Assembly (NCBI GenBank): GCA_016720595.1
Contig: JADKKI010000001.1
Location: 434,001-498,000 of the forward strand
DNA length: 64,000 bases
From: Myxococcales bacterium
GTDB lineage: Bacteria; Myxococcota_A; Polyangia; Haliangiales; Haliangiaceae
Reading direction: 5' to 3'
Below, in pieces: positions 27,799 through 34,821 of the stretch. The first letter of the stretch is position 1. Each line of letters opens with the position of its first letter. The position numbers and the translations under genes are program-made. Under the pieces are notes generated by a model, which saw only the letters and a program-made list of their open reading frames with translations, ran no database searches and was not told the DNA's origin.

Positions 27799-28050
27799 TC
27801 AATCCGCGCGATCCGCAGGCTCGCGCTCGTCGAACGGGGCGACCTCGACCCCACCAGCCGAGGACACCAGGATCTCCACGCGCTTCTCGGCGGTGGCCAG
27901 GAGCTGCTGGCCCTTGCGCGCCAGCCCCACGCCCTCCTCGTAGACCTGCAGCGATTGCTCGAGCGAGAGGTCTCCGGACTCCAGGCGCGTGACCACTTCG
28001 CGCAGACGCGCGAGGATCTGGTCAAAGCCCTGCTCGACGGGATCAGCCAT
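27799..28050 (-). CDS. xseB: Exodeoxyribonuclease VII small subunit
   Basis: 83 residues with the complete XseB core: FDQILARLREVVTRLESGDLSLEQSLQVYEEG, then ARKGQQLLATAEKRVEIL (quoted here in parts of one helical hairpin). With XseA it forms a complex that degrades single-stranded DNA to oligonucleotides; xseA is not in the window. The stop codon sits directly before the ispA start, indicating coupled translation. Divergent from the Fur-family gene at 28141, with 90 bp between. Confidence 0.92.
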   Translation of the reverse strand: MADPVEQGFDQILARLREVVTRLESGDLSLEQSLQVYEEGVGLARKGQQLLATAEKRVEILVSSAGGVEVAPFDEREPADRAD

Positions 28051-28140
28051 CCGGATCGGGACGATAACGAACAGGAACTGAAAAGTCACCCTGCCGAGAT
28101 CGCTTGACGCCTCGACCACTTGCAGGGAAGCTGAAACCCC

Positions 28141-28647
28141 ATGGGGGAGCGTTCGGACTTCCGGCCCGATGACACGGGCGAGCTCAAGGAGCGCTGGAGG
28201 GCGTACGTCCAGGACCAGCGCCTGAACGTCACCGCGCAGCGCGAGGCGATCGTCGAGCAGTTCCTCCGCACCCGGGATCACGTCTCGATCGACGAGCTGC
28301 TGTCCAAGGTTCGTAAGCGGCAGCCCAAGGTCGGATACGCCACGGTCTACCGCACGCTCAAGCTGCTGGTCGATTCCGGGCTCGCCGTCGAGAGGCAGTT
28401 CGGCGATGGGCAGGCGCGCTACGAGGTGGTCGGCGATCACCACGATCACCTGATCTGCGTGAAGTGTGGCCTCATCCTCGAGTTCGAGGACCACGAGATC
28501 GAGCGCCTGCAGGAGAAGATCGCCGCCAAGCTCGGCGGCTTCACCGTGCTCCGCCATCGTCACGAGCTGTACGGGCTCTGCCCCAAGGCAGCCGGCGAGG
28601 CCGGTGGTGCGTGCCCGCGCGATCAGGCCGTCAAGCGCGGCGCCTGA
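28141..28647 (+). CDS. Fur-family metalloregulator
   Basis: 168 residues. The N-terminal winged helix ([36 protein letters not shown]) and the C-terminal dimer/metal domain ([13 protein letters not shown]) are typical of Fur. The HHDHL motif supplies regulatory metal ligands. A first CxxC (CVKC) is present, while the second pair of the structural zinc site is less regular ([12 protein letters not shown]), so Fur versus Zur or PerR cannot be settled. It is the obvious candidate to bind the Fur-like box before bfd at 17036. Confidence 0.88.
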   Translation: MGERSDFRPDDTGELKERWRAYVQDQRLNVTAQREAIVEQFLRTRDHVSIDELLSKVRKRQPKVGYATVYRTLKLLVDSGLAVERQFGDGQARYEVVGDHHDHLICVKCGLILEFEDHEIERLQEKIAAKLGGFTVLRHRHELYGLCPKAAGEAGGACPRDQAVKRGA

Positions 28648-28691
28648 GCCACCGCGCTCGATCGTCCTCGCTCGGTCGTCCCCCCCCCGGC

Positions 28692-28814
28692 TCAGTCGTC
28701 CCCGCTCCACCCGTCCGAGTCGCCGGCGCTGTCCCCAGCCCCCCCGGCTGGCGACAGCAGCAGGACGAGCCACCAGATCACGATGATCACTGCGAGATAG
28801 ATCACGGGTCCCAT
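28692..28814 (-). CDS. Small membrane protein (40 aa)
   Basis: A 40-residue frame consisting of one membrane helix (VIYLAVIIVIWWLVLLL) followed by a short G/S/D tail (GDSAGDSDGWSGDD). The composition is unlike antisense noise: an uninterrupted hydrophobic block with paired tryptophans, then an acidic tail. It fills the gap between the Fur-type gene and the phospholipase D-like gene, on the opposite strand. The C-terminal end abuts a run of nine C (28680-28688), so its exact end is somewhat uncertain. Confidence 0.45.
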   Translation of the reverse strand: MGPVIYLAVIIVIWWLVLLLSPAGGAGDSAGDSDGWSGDD

Positions 28815-28930
28815 GCGGTGGCCTATCGACCGCGGCGCTCCGCGGTTGCGTGCCCACGGAAGTCCGCAGAACCACGCCTTCGTTTTCCCTTGGAGGGCTC
28901 GCGGCGACCGGGGCATAGTCCGGCACCGCC

Positions 28931-29986
28931 ATGAGCAAGCAGTCCCACGCCGTGGCCAGCATCCCGTCGCTCAAGACCACGCTCCTGCTCGTGGCCTCGC
29001 TCGCCCTCGGCTCCGCCTGCAGGACCGACGGCAACGCCGACGATGGCCCGGCGGATGCGTCCGCCGACGCCGTGGATGGCGTGGGCTGCACGGCGCTCAC
29101 GCCTCGAAGCGTGCCGCTCGAAGCGTTCATCGGCCCCACCGGCCTCCAGCAGCGGATGACCGCGCTGATCGACAGCGCGCAGTCGACGCTCGACGTTCAG
29201 ATGTACCTGTTCACCGTGAAGCCGCTCGCCGATCGCATCGTGGCGGCCAAGCAGCGCGGCGTGCAGGTCCGCGTGATCCTCGATCCGGACGAGCCGGGGA
29301 ACGCGGCGGTCGAGCCGATCCTGATGAGTGGTGGCGTGACGTTCCGCCAGGCCACGCCGCTGTACACGTACTCGCACGCGAAGTACTTGATCGTCGATCG
29401 CGCCACGGTGGCGATCATGTCGATGAACTTCAACGTCGATGCGATGAGCAACGAGCGCAACCACGGCGTGATCGACAAGGACCCGGAGGACGTCGCGGAC
29501 GTGATCTCGATCTTCGAGATGGACTGGGCCGCCGCCGGCAGCGAGCCGCCGAAGCCCGCCAACCTCGGGTGCACGCGCCTCATCGTCTCGCCCAACAACG
29601 CGAAGCAGCGGATCATCGAGCACATCAACAGCGCGAAGACCACGCTCGAGCTCGAGCTCATGTACCTGTCCGAGACCAGCGTGCGGAACGCGGTGGGGCA
29701 GGCCAAGGCGCGCGGTGTCGCCGTTCGCGTGATCCTCGAGGATCCCACCGACGAGTCGGTCGCCTATCTCACGGGGCTCGGGATCCCGGTGAAGTTCCCG
29801 CCGACGTCGATCTTCCTGCACGCGAAGCTGATCGTCGCCGATGGGGTCCCGTTCGTCGGCTCCGAGAACATGTCGCTGACGTCGCTGTCGAAGAACCGCG
29901 AGCTCGGCGTGCTGGTGCTCGAGCCGGCTGGCCAGGCGATCATCAAGCAGTCGTTCGAGTCGGACTGGACCGCGTCGCACCTGTAG
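28931..29986 (+). CDS. Phospholipase D-like lipoprotein
   Basis: 351 residues. The signal ends in LALGSAC (lipobox), followed by a D/A-rich linker. Two PLD half-sites are present: SHAKYLIVDRATVAIMSMNFN and LHAKLIVADGVPFVGSENMS, each with H-x-K-x4-D; the second is closer to consensus. Family members hydrolyse phosphodiester bonds (phospholipid, cardiolipin synthesis or nucleic acid), using one histidine from each half. Lipid anchoring points to an envelope role. ATG at 28931 starts a proper signal peptide. Confidence 0.88.
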   Translation: MSKQSHAVASIPSLKTTLLLVASLALGSACRTDGNADDGPADASADAVDGVGCTALTPRSVPLEAFIGPTGLQQRMTALIDSAQSTLDVQMYLFTVKPLADRIVAAKQRGVQVRVILDPDEPGNAAVEPILMSGGVTFRQATPLYTYSHAKYLIVDRATVAIMSMNFNVDAMSNERNHGVIDKDPEDVADVISIFEMDWAAAGSEPPKPANLGCTRLIVSPNNAKQRIIEHINSAKTTLELELMYLSETSVRNAVGQAKARGVAVRVILEDPTDESVAYLTGLGIPVKFPPTSIFLHAKLIVADGVPFVGSENMSLTSLSKNRELGVLVLEPAGQAIIKQSFESDWTASHL

Positions 29987-30010
29987 CCAAGCACCGCGGG
30001 CGCCGCGACG

Positions 30011-31099
30011 ATGTCCACCGTCGAGTCACAAGAGAGCGGAGATCCCGCCGAGCAACCCACCGTGTTGCGGGCGATCTACCCCCGCAGCCGTGGCCGGCTC
30101 TCGCTGCGCGGCGGAAGTGCGGGTCTCGATTGGGACGCGGACCGAGGCCCCGACGAGGTGGACGGCGACGTCAGCACGTTCCGGCTGTCGGTGCCGCACT
30201 TCGATCCGGTGCAGGTCAAGCTCGTGCGCGAGGACGGCGCCTGGATGCTGGGCCGCAACGCGGTGATCGGCCGCGGCGACGCGGTGGTGCTGAGGCCGGC
30301 GTTCGATCGGAGCACGGGCGAGCTGTCGAGTCTGCGGACGATCGAGTTGCCGTGGGGTGGGGCGCTGCACGTTCGGGTCCGGCTGCCACCGAGCTACCGC
30401 GAGCAGGATCAGCAGCGGTATCCCGTGCTCTACAGCCAGGACGGTCAGTCGATCTGGAGTGATGGCACCGATCCGTATGGCACCTGGGGGCTCGACCGCG
30501 TGCTCGACGAGCTGTGGGATGTCGGCGCCATGGACGAGATCATCGTGGTCTCGATCGACACGGGCGAGGGACGGATCGAGCGGCTCACCCCCGTCCCCGA
30601 TCCCGTCCACGGAGGAGGCCAGGGAGCCGATCATCTGCGGGGCATGGTGGAGGTGCTCAAGCCGCTGATCGACGCCGAGTACCGCACGCGACCGGAGCGT
30701 GCGTCGACGGCCCTGCTCGGATCGTCGCTCGGCGGTCTGTTCTCGCTGTGGGCGGCGTGGACCCGGCCGGATGTATTCGGTGGCGCGATCTGCCTCTCGC
30801 CGTCGTTCTGGTGGGGCGAGCGCTTCATGCTGGATCTGGTCTCGGGCGGAACGTGCCCTTCGCCGCGCCCGAACCTCTACCTCGACTCTGGAGCCGCGGC
30901 CTCCGGTGTCGAGTACGACGCCAGCACCCGTGATGGTGTGCACGACACGCGGGCGACCTACCGGGCGCTGCGCGAGCACTGCTACGAGCTCGGCGATGAC
31001 CTGTTCTTGCTGTCGTGGACGGGCCACCACCACGACGCGCGGAGCTGGTCAGCGCGGGTGTCGACGCCGCTACAGCTGTTCTTCCCGCGTAGCACCTGA
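30011..31099 (+). CDS. Esterase of the enterochelin esterase / esterase D type
   Basis: 362 residues. An N-terminal beta-sandwich-like domain is followed by an alpha/beta hydrolase (PVLYSQDGQSIW, IIVVSIDTGEGR). The nucleophile is in LLGSSLGGLFSLW (G-x-S-x-G), acid candidates lie in LYLDSG, and the histidine is near TGHHHDARSW. This is the organisation of Fes/IroD-like esterases that open siderophore lactones, but many relatives act on other esters. No signal peptide, so cytoplasmic. It follows the PLD gene by 24 bp on the same strand. Confidence 0.8.
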   Translation: MSTVESQESGDPAEQPTVLRAIYPRSRGRLSLRGGSAGLDWDADRGPDEVDGDVSTFRLSVPHFDPVQVKLVREDGAWMLGRNAVIGRGDAVVLRPAFDRSTGELSSLRTIELPWGGALHVRVRLPPSYREQDQQRYPVLYSQDGQSIWSDGTDPYGTWGLDRVLDELWDVGAMDEIIVVSIDTGEGRIERLTPVPDPVHGGGQGADHLRGMVEVLKPLIDAEYRTRPERASTALLGSSLGGLFSLWAAWTRPDVFGGAICLSPSFWWGERFMLDLVSGGTCPSPRPNLYLDSGAAASGVEYDASTRDGVHDTRATYRALREHCYELGDDLFLLSWTGHHHDARSWSARVSTPLQLFFPRST

Positions 31100-31109
31100 A
31101 GCTCGAGAG

Positions 31110-31835
31110 CTACCTGCCGCGGCGGCGCCCGCGGCGCCCGATCGCGAGCACGGACACCAGCGCGACGAGGCCGAACCCGCCGGCACCATGCGCCGCGCTG
31201 CAGCCGTCGTCGCCGCCGCCACCACCACCACCGCCAGGCGCATCGACGCCCGCATCGGCCATCGGCGGCGGGCAGGTGATCGATGCGTTCGCCGCGTTCG
31301 GCGTGGGCGCTCCGACCGCCGCGCACGTCGGCTGACGCTGCAGCGACGTGCCGTCGGTCGGCGCGGCGCCCGTGACACGGCCGTTCACCGGCACCATCGA
31401 CGGGGCCGCGGCGTTGCCCCAGGACAAGCAGTGCTGCTCGACGCCCGCCTTGCGAAAGCACGCGGTGCCGACGGCCGGCAGCGTGCCACCGAGGTTGATC
31501 ACCACGTTCGGCGGGTTGGAGTTGATCGGGATCGCCCCGAACGCCTGTCGCGCACTGCCCGTGATCAGCGTCACCCGCATCGTCGAGCCCGAAGGAAACA
31601 CGATCCCCTGGTTGTGCGCGATCGTGGTGCCGTCCGCGCCGTACACGAAGATGCTGTAGCTGCTCGGGAAGGTCTCGCCGGTGGGATCCTCGATCTCGAG
31701 GAACTGCTGGGTCGGATCCCCGGCGTTGGACAGCATGACCTCGTTGACGCGCGCGAGGTGATCGACCGCGTAGGCCGGCGATGCCGCCAAGGTGAGGGCG
31801 AGCGCAGCGACGAGCGGCCAACGAGAGAGGTTCAT
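31110..31835 (-). CDS. Secreted protein with MYXO-CTERM-like C-terminal sorting tail
   Basis: 241 residues. A Sec signal (WPLVAALALTLAASPAYA) is followed by a beta-rich domain starting VNEVMLSNAGDPTQQFLEIEDP, similar to lamin-tail domains of exoproteins. The C-terminus has a glycine run, then a cysteine, a hydrophobic helix and an arginine cluster (GCSAAHGAGGFGLVALVSVL then RRGRRRGR). That is the tripartite MYXO-CTERM plan for surface anchoring in myxobacteria. Its ATG overlaps the rtcR stop by four bases (31832-31835), so it is coupled to the RNA-repair regulator, which is unusual. Confidence 0.78.
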   Translation of the reverse strand: MNLSRWPLVAALALTLAASPAYAVDHLARVNEVMLSNAGDPTQQFLEIEDPTGETFPSSYSIFVYGADGTTIAHNQGIVFPSGSTMRVTLITGSARQAFGAIPINSNPPNVVINLGGTLPAVGTACFRKAGVEQHCLSWGNAAAPSMVPVNGRVTGAAPTDGTSLQRQPTCAAVGAPTPNAANASITCPPPMADAGVDAPGGGGGGGGDDGCSAAHGAGGFGLVALVSVLAIGRRGRRRGR

Positions 31836-33433
31836 CGAACCTGAGTATCACGTCGTAGCGCGTCGAACTCGAGGCCGAACCGCGCGAGGTACTTGCGGAG
31901 GCGATCGGCGTCATTCCTGGTGGTGCGACCCTCCAGGGAGTGGGCGAACAGCTCGCGCCCAGCCGCGGACAGGGACGCCGCCGTCGCGCACACGGCGACG
32001 ACGTCAGCGAGCTGTACGCGATCGAAGCGATCGAGCGTGTTGATCTTGCTGCCGAGGACGGCGCCGAGGTGGTCGTCGTCCGCGCTCGCCCGATGTGCAC
32101 GCTCCAGGCGTGCGATCTCGGCGCGCACGGCGGCGGCATCGATGCGACCGCCATCGGCGAGCGTGGCCATGCGTCGGATGGCCGCGTTGAAGTCGCGGAA
32201 GTTCGCGCGCCACGGCGCGGTCTCGGCGAACCGGAGGAACGCGTCGCGGGCCGGCTTGGCGAACGAGACCAGCGTCCCGAGCTCCGCAGAGATCCGCTCC
32301 AGCTCGTACTCGAGGTTCGGCGCGAGGTCTTCGGGGCGCTCGCGGAGCGCGGGGAGGTGGAACGTCCACAGCGAGATCCGCGCGAGCAGGTCCTCGCGGA
32401 ACTTGCCAGCGCGTACCGCGGTGGCGAGGTCGCGGTTGGTGCCGGCGACGAGCTGGAACTCGCTCGTGACCTGCTTGTCGGAGCCCACCGGATAGAACCG
32501 CTTGTCCTCGATCGCCGACAGCAGCATCGCCTGCTCGTCGAGGCCGAGCTCGCCGATCTCGTCGAGGAACACCAGGCCCTTGTCGGCCTTGCGCAGCAGG
32601 CCCGTGCGCGCCTCCGCGGCGCCGGTGTAGGCGCCCTTGGCGTGCCCGAACAGCACGGACATCGCGAGATCGCCGCGCAGCGTGGCGCAGTTGATCGCGA
32701 CGAGCTCCCCCGCGAGGTGCTGGCGCGCGCGCTTGAGCTCGTGGACGCGCGCGCACAGCGCGGTCTTGCCCGTGCCGGTCTCGCCGGTGAGCAGGAGGGG
32801 ATCGCGCGACTTGCTGGCGACGTGCTCGAGCTCCTCGATCATCGCGTTGAACGCGGCGTTGCGGGTCGCGATGCCTTGCTTGAGGAGCGACGCGCCGCGG
32901 GCCTGGCGGGCACGAAACCGCGCGGACAGGCGATCGAACTTGGCGAGCTCGAGATCGATCACGTCGATCCGGCCGACCGCGTCGCGCGGCGTGCCGTCAC
33001 GGGGCGTCCGCGTCGGTGACGCCTGCAACAGCACCCCCGGCATCGCGCGCGTCTCGCACAGGAGGAACAGGCAGATCTGCACGACGTGCGTGCCGGTGGT
33101 GATGTGGAGGTAGTAGTCCTCGTTCGCACGCCACGTGTAGGCCTCTGCGAAGTCGTCGAGCGCCGCGTAGACCTCGGAGAAATCCCACGGATCCGCGAGC
33201 GCGAGCGCGTGCGAGTGCACCTCCGTCTCCGGGGAGACCGCGACGATGTCGGCGGCGACCTGAGCCCCGAGGCTCTGGCTCGTACCGCTGATCAAGAGCT
33301 CGTAGCGATCGACCCGGAACTCCGTCTGCTGGCAGATCGCGACCGATGGTCGCCAGCGCGTCCAGCGCTTGTCGCCAACGCCGGCATCGAGCGACGAGCC
33401 CACGAGGCCGATCACGACGGTCTTGCGGGGCAT
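31832..33433 (-). CDS. rtcR: RtcR, sigma-54-dependent activator of RNA repair genes
   Basis: 533 residues, collinear with E. coli RtcR. The N-terminal CARF-like domain (about 1-180) includes VSPETEVHSHALALADPWDF and HITTGTHVVQICLFLL. The AAA+ domain has Walker A GETGTGKT (217-224), the sigma-54 contact loop GAYTGA (267-272, usually GAFTGA) and Walker B LVFLDEIGE. The C-terminal helix-turn-helix region ends in LSAAGRELFAHS and NDADRLRKYLARFGLEFDAL. In characterised RtcR the CARF domain represses until an RNA-end ligand binds. It is divergent from rtcB; direct repeats and a sigma-54 promoter lie between. Confidence 0.95.
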   Translation of the reverse strand: MPRKTVVIGLVGSSLDAGVGDKRWTRWRPSVAICQQTEFRVDRYELLISGTSQSLGAQVAADIVAVSPETEVHSHALALADPWDFSEVYAALDDFAEAYTWRANEDYYLHITTGTHVVQICLFLLCETRAMPGVLLQASPTRTPRDGTPRDAVGRIDVIDLELAKFDRLSARFRARQARGASLLKQGIATRNAAFNAMIEELEHVASKSRDPLLLTGETGTGKTALCARVHELKRARQHLAGELVAINCATLRGDLAMSVLFGHAKGAYTGAAEARTGLLRKADKGLVFLDEIGELGLDEQAMLLSAIEDKRFYPVGSDKQVTSEFQLVAGTNRDLATAVRAGKFREDLLARISLWTFHLPALRERPEDLAPNLEYELERISAELGTLVSFAKPARDAFLRFAETAPWRANFRDFNAAIRRMATLADGGRIDAAAVRAEIARLERAHRASADDDHLGAVLGSKINTLDRFDRVQLADVVAVCATAASLSAAGRELFAHSLEGRTTRNDADRLRKYLARFGLEFDALRRDTQVR

Positions 33434-33466
33434 ATCGCATAGGATACATGCGTATCGCTTCGGATA
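33433..33466. promoter_or_regulatory. Candidate RtcR upstream activating sequence
   Basis: Two 14-bp direct repeats, TATCGCATAGGATA (33433-33446) and TATCGCTTCGGATA (33453-33466), match at 12 of 14 positions and are exactly 20 bp apart, two helical turns. A near palindrome (CGCAT-aggatac-ATGCG, 33436-33452) overlaps the first. The first repeat touches the rtcR start codon, so RtcR could also repress itself. Confidence 0.6.
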
Positions 33467-33508
33467 ACGTCAGGGCAGGCAACTAGCTGAAATAAGACAC
33501 ACGAAGCT

Positions 33509-33526
33509 CTGGCGCTGTCCCTGCAC
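33509..33526 (+). promoter_or_regulatory. Sigma-54 (-24/-12) promoter of rtcB
   Basis: CTGGCGCTGTCCCTGCAC has the invariant GG (33511-33512) and GC (33523-33524) separated by exactly ten bases, close to TGGCAC-N5-TTGC. It points at rtcB. Transcription would begin at about 33535-33536, leaving only a few bases before the rtcB ATG. Confidence 0.65.
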
Positions 33527-33538
33527 ACGTCGTTGCCC

Positions 33539-34762
33539 ATGATGGCGAACTACCAGACCTTCGAGACTCCCAACGTTCCGATCAAGGCGTGGACCAACGG
33601 TGTCCCGTTCGAGGCCGAGGCCGAGGCGCAGCTGCGCCGTGTCGCAGCACTACCGTTCGTCCACAAGTGGGTCGCGGTGATGCCGGACGTCCACGCGGGG
33701 ATCGGGGCGACGGTCGGCTCGGTCATCGCGTGTAACCGTGCGGTGATCCCGGCGGCCGTCGGCGTCGATATCGGCTGCGGCATGATGGCGGTGAAGACGT
33801 CGCTGCGCGCGGACCAGCTGCCGGATGACCTCCGCCCGCTGCGCCTCGCGATCGAGGCGGCGGTCCCGCATGGCCGCACCGACCATGGCGGCAAGAACGA
33901 TCGTGGTGCGCGCGGCGAGCCGACGGCGGCCGTCGTCACGGCGTGGACGGAGCTCGCTGCGGGCTATGCCCAGATCGTCGCGAAGCACGCGAGCGCCGGG
34001 AACGCGATGCACGTGAACCAGCTGGGTACGCTCGGCACGGGAAATCACTTCATCGAGCTGTGCCTCGACGAGGCAGGCGCGGTGTGGGTGATGTTGCACT
34101 CGGGTTCGCGTGGCGTGGGGAACCGCATCGGGTCCTACTTCATCGAGCGCGCGAAGGCCGAGATGCGTCGGTGGTACGTGAACCTGCCGGATCAGGACCT
34201 CGCGTACCTCCCGCAGGGTAGCGACCTGTTCGACGACTACCTGCAGGCGGTGGAGTGGGCGCAGCAGTACGCGCGTATCAACCGCGAGCTGATGATGAAG
34301 GCGACGATCGACGCGCTGCGTGCGACGCAGTTGCTGCCGGAGTTCACGGCGCACCTCGAGGCCGTGAACTGTCACCACAACTACGTCTCGTTCGAGCACC
34401 ACTACGGCGCGAACGTCATCGTGACCCGCAAGGGCGCGGTCCGTGCGCGCGAGGGTGAGCTCGGCATCATCCCGGGCTCGATGGGCGCGAAGTCGTTCAT
34501 CGTGCGCGGCAAGGGGAACGCAGAGTCGTTCACGTCGTGTAGCCACGGTGCAGGACGTGCGATGAGCCGCACGAAGGCGAAGAAGCTGTTCACGCTCGAG
34601 GATCACGCCGCCGCGACGGCCGGCGTCGAGTGCCGCAAGGATGTGGACGTGATCGACGAGACGCCCGGCGCGTACAAGGTGATCGACGACGTGATGGCGG
34701 CGCAGGCCGACCTGGTCGACATCGTCTACACGCTGAAGCAGATCGTCTGCGTGAAGGGATAG
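33539..34762 (+). CDS. rtcB: RtcB, 3'-phosphate/5'-hydroxyl RNA ligase
   Basis: 407 residues, collinear with E. coli RtcB over its whole length. It joins 2',3'-cyclic phosphate or 3'-phosphate ends to 5'-OH ends using GTP and Mn2+. The active-site residues are present: Asp77 and Cys80 (VGVDIGCGM), His170 (GTGNHF), His187 (MLHSGSRG), the NCHHNY histidines, and His336 in SCSHGAGR, the residue guanylylated in the family. ATG at 33539 or 33542 fits the E. coli N-terminus. A sigma-54 promoter lies just upstream. rtcA does not follow; a vault-protein homologue does. Confidence 0.97.
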   Translation: MMANYQTFETPNVPIKAWTNGVPFEAEAEAQLRRVAALPFVHKWVAVMPDVHAGIGATVGSVIACNRAVIPAAVGVDIGCGMMAVKTSLRADQLPDDLRPLRLAIEAAVPHGRTDHGGKNDRGARGEPTAAVVTAWTELAAGYAQIVAKHASAGNAMHVNQLGTLGTGNHFIELCLDEAGAVWVMLHSGSRGVGNRIGSYFIERAKAEMRRWYVNLPDQDLAYLPQGSDLFDDYLQAVEWAQQYARINRELMMKATIDALRATQLLPEFTAHLEAVNCHHNYVSFEHHYGANVIVTRKGAVRAREGELGIIPGSMGAKSFIVRGKGNAESFTSCSHGAGRAMSRTKAKKLFTLEDHAAATAGVECRKDVDVIDETPGAYKVIDDVMAAQADLVDIVYTLKQIVCVKG

Positions 34763-34768
34763 GACCTC

Positions 34769-34802
34769 CCCCGGTTCGCGAACAGCGGACCGGGGTTTTG
34801 TT
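34769..34802 (+). terminator. Intrinsic terminator or attenuator between rtcB and the vault-protein gene
   Basis: An 11-bp stem (34769-34779 with 34785-34795, one G-U pair) closes a five-base loop and is followed by TTTTGTT. It sits in the 59-bp gap after rtcB and before the next ATG. It could end rtcB transcripts or lower downstream expression by partial read-through. Confidence 0.6.
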
Positions 34803-34821
34803 GCGACGAAAGGGAACGACC

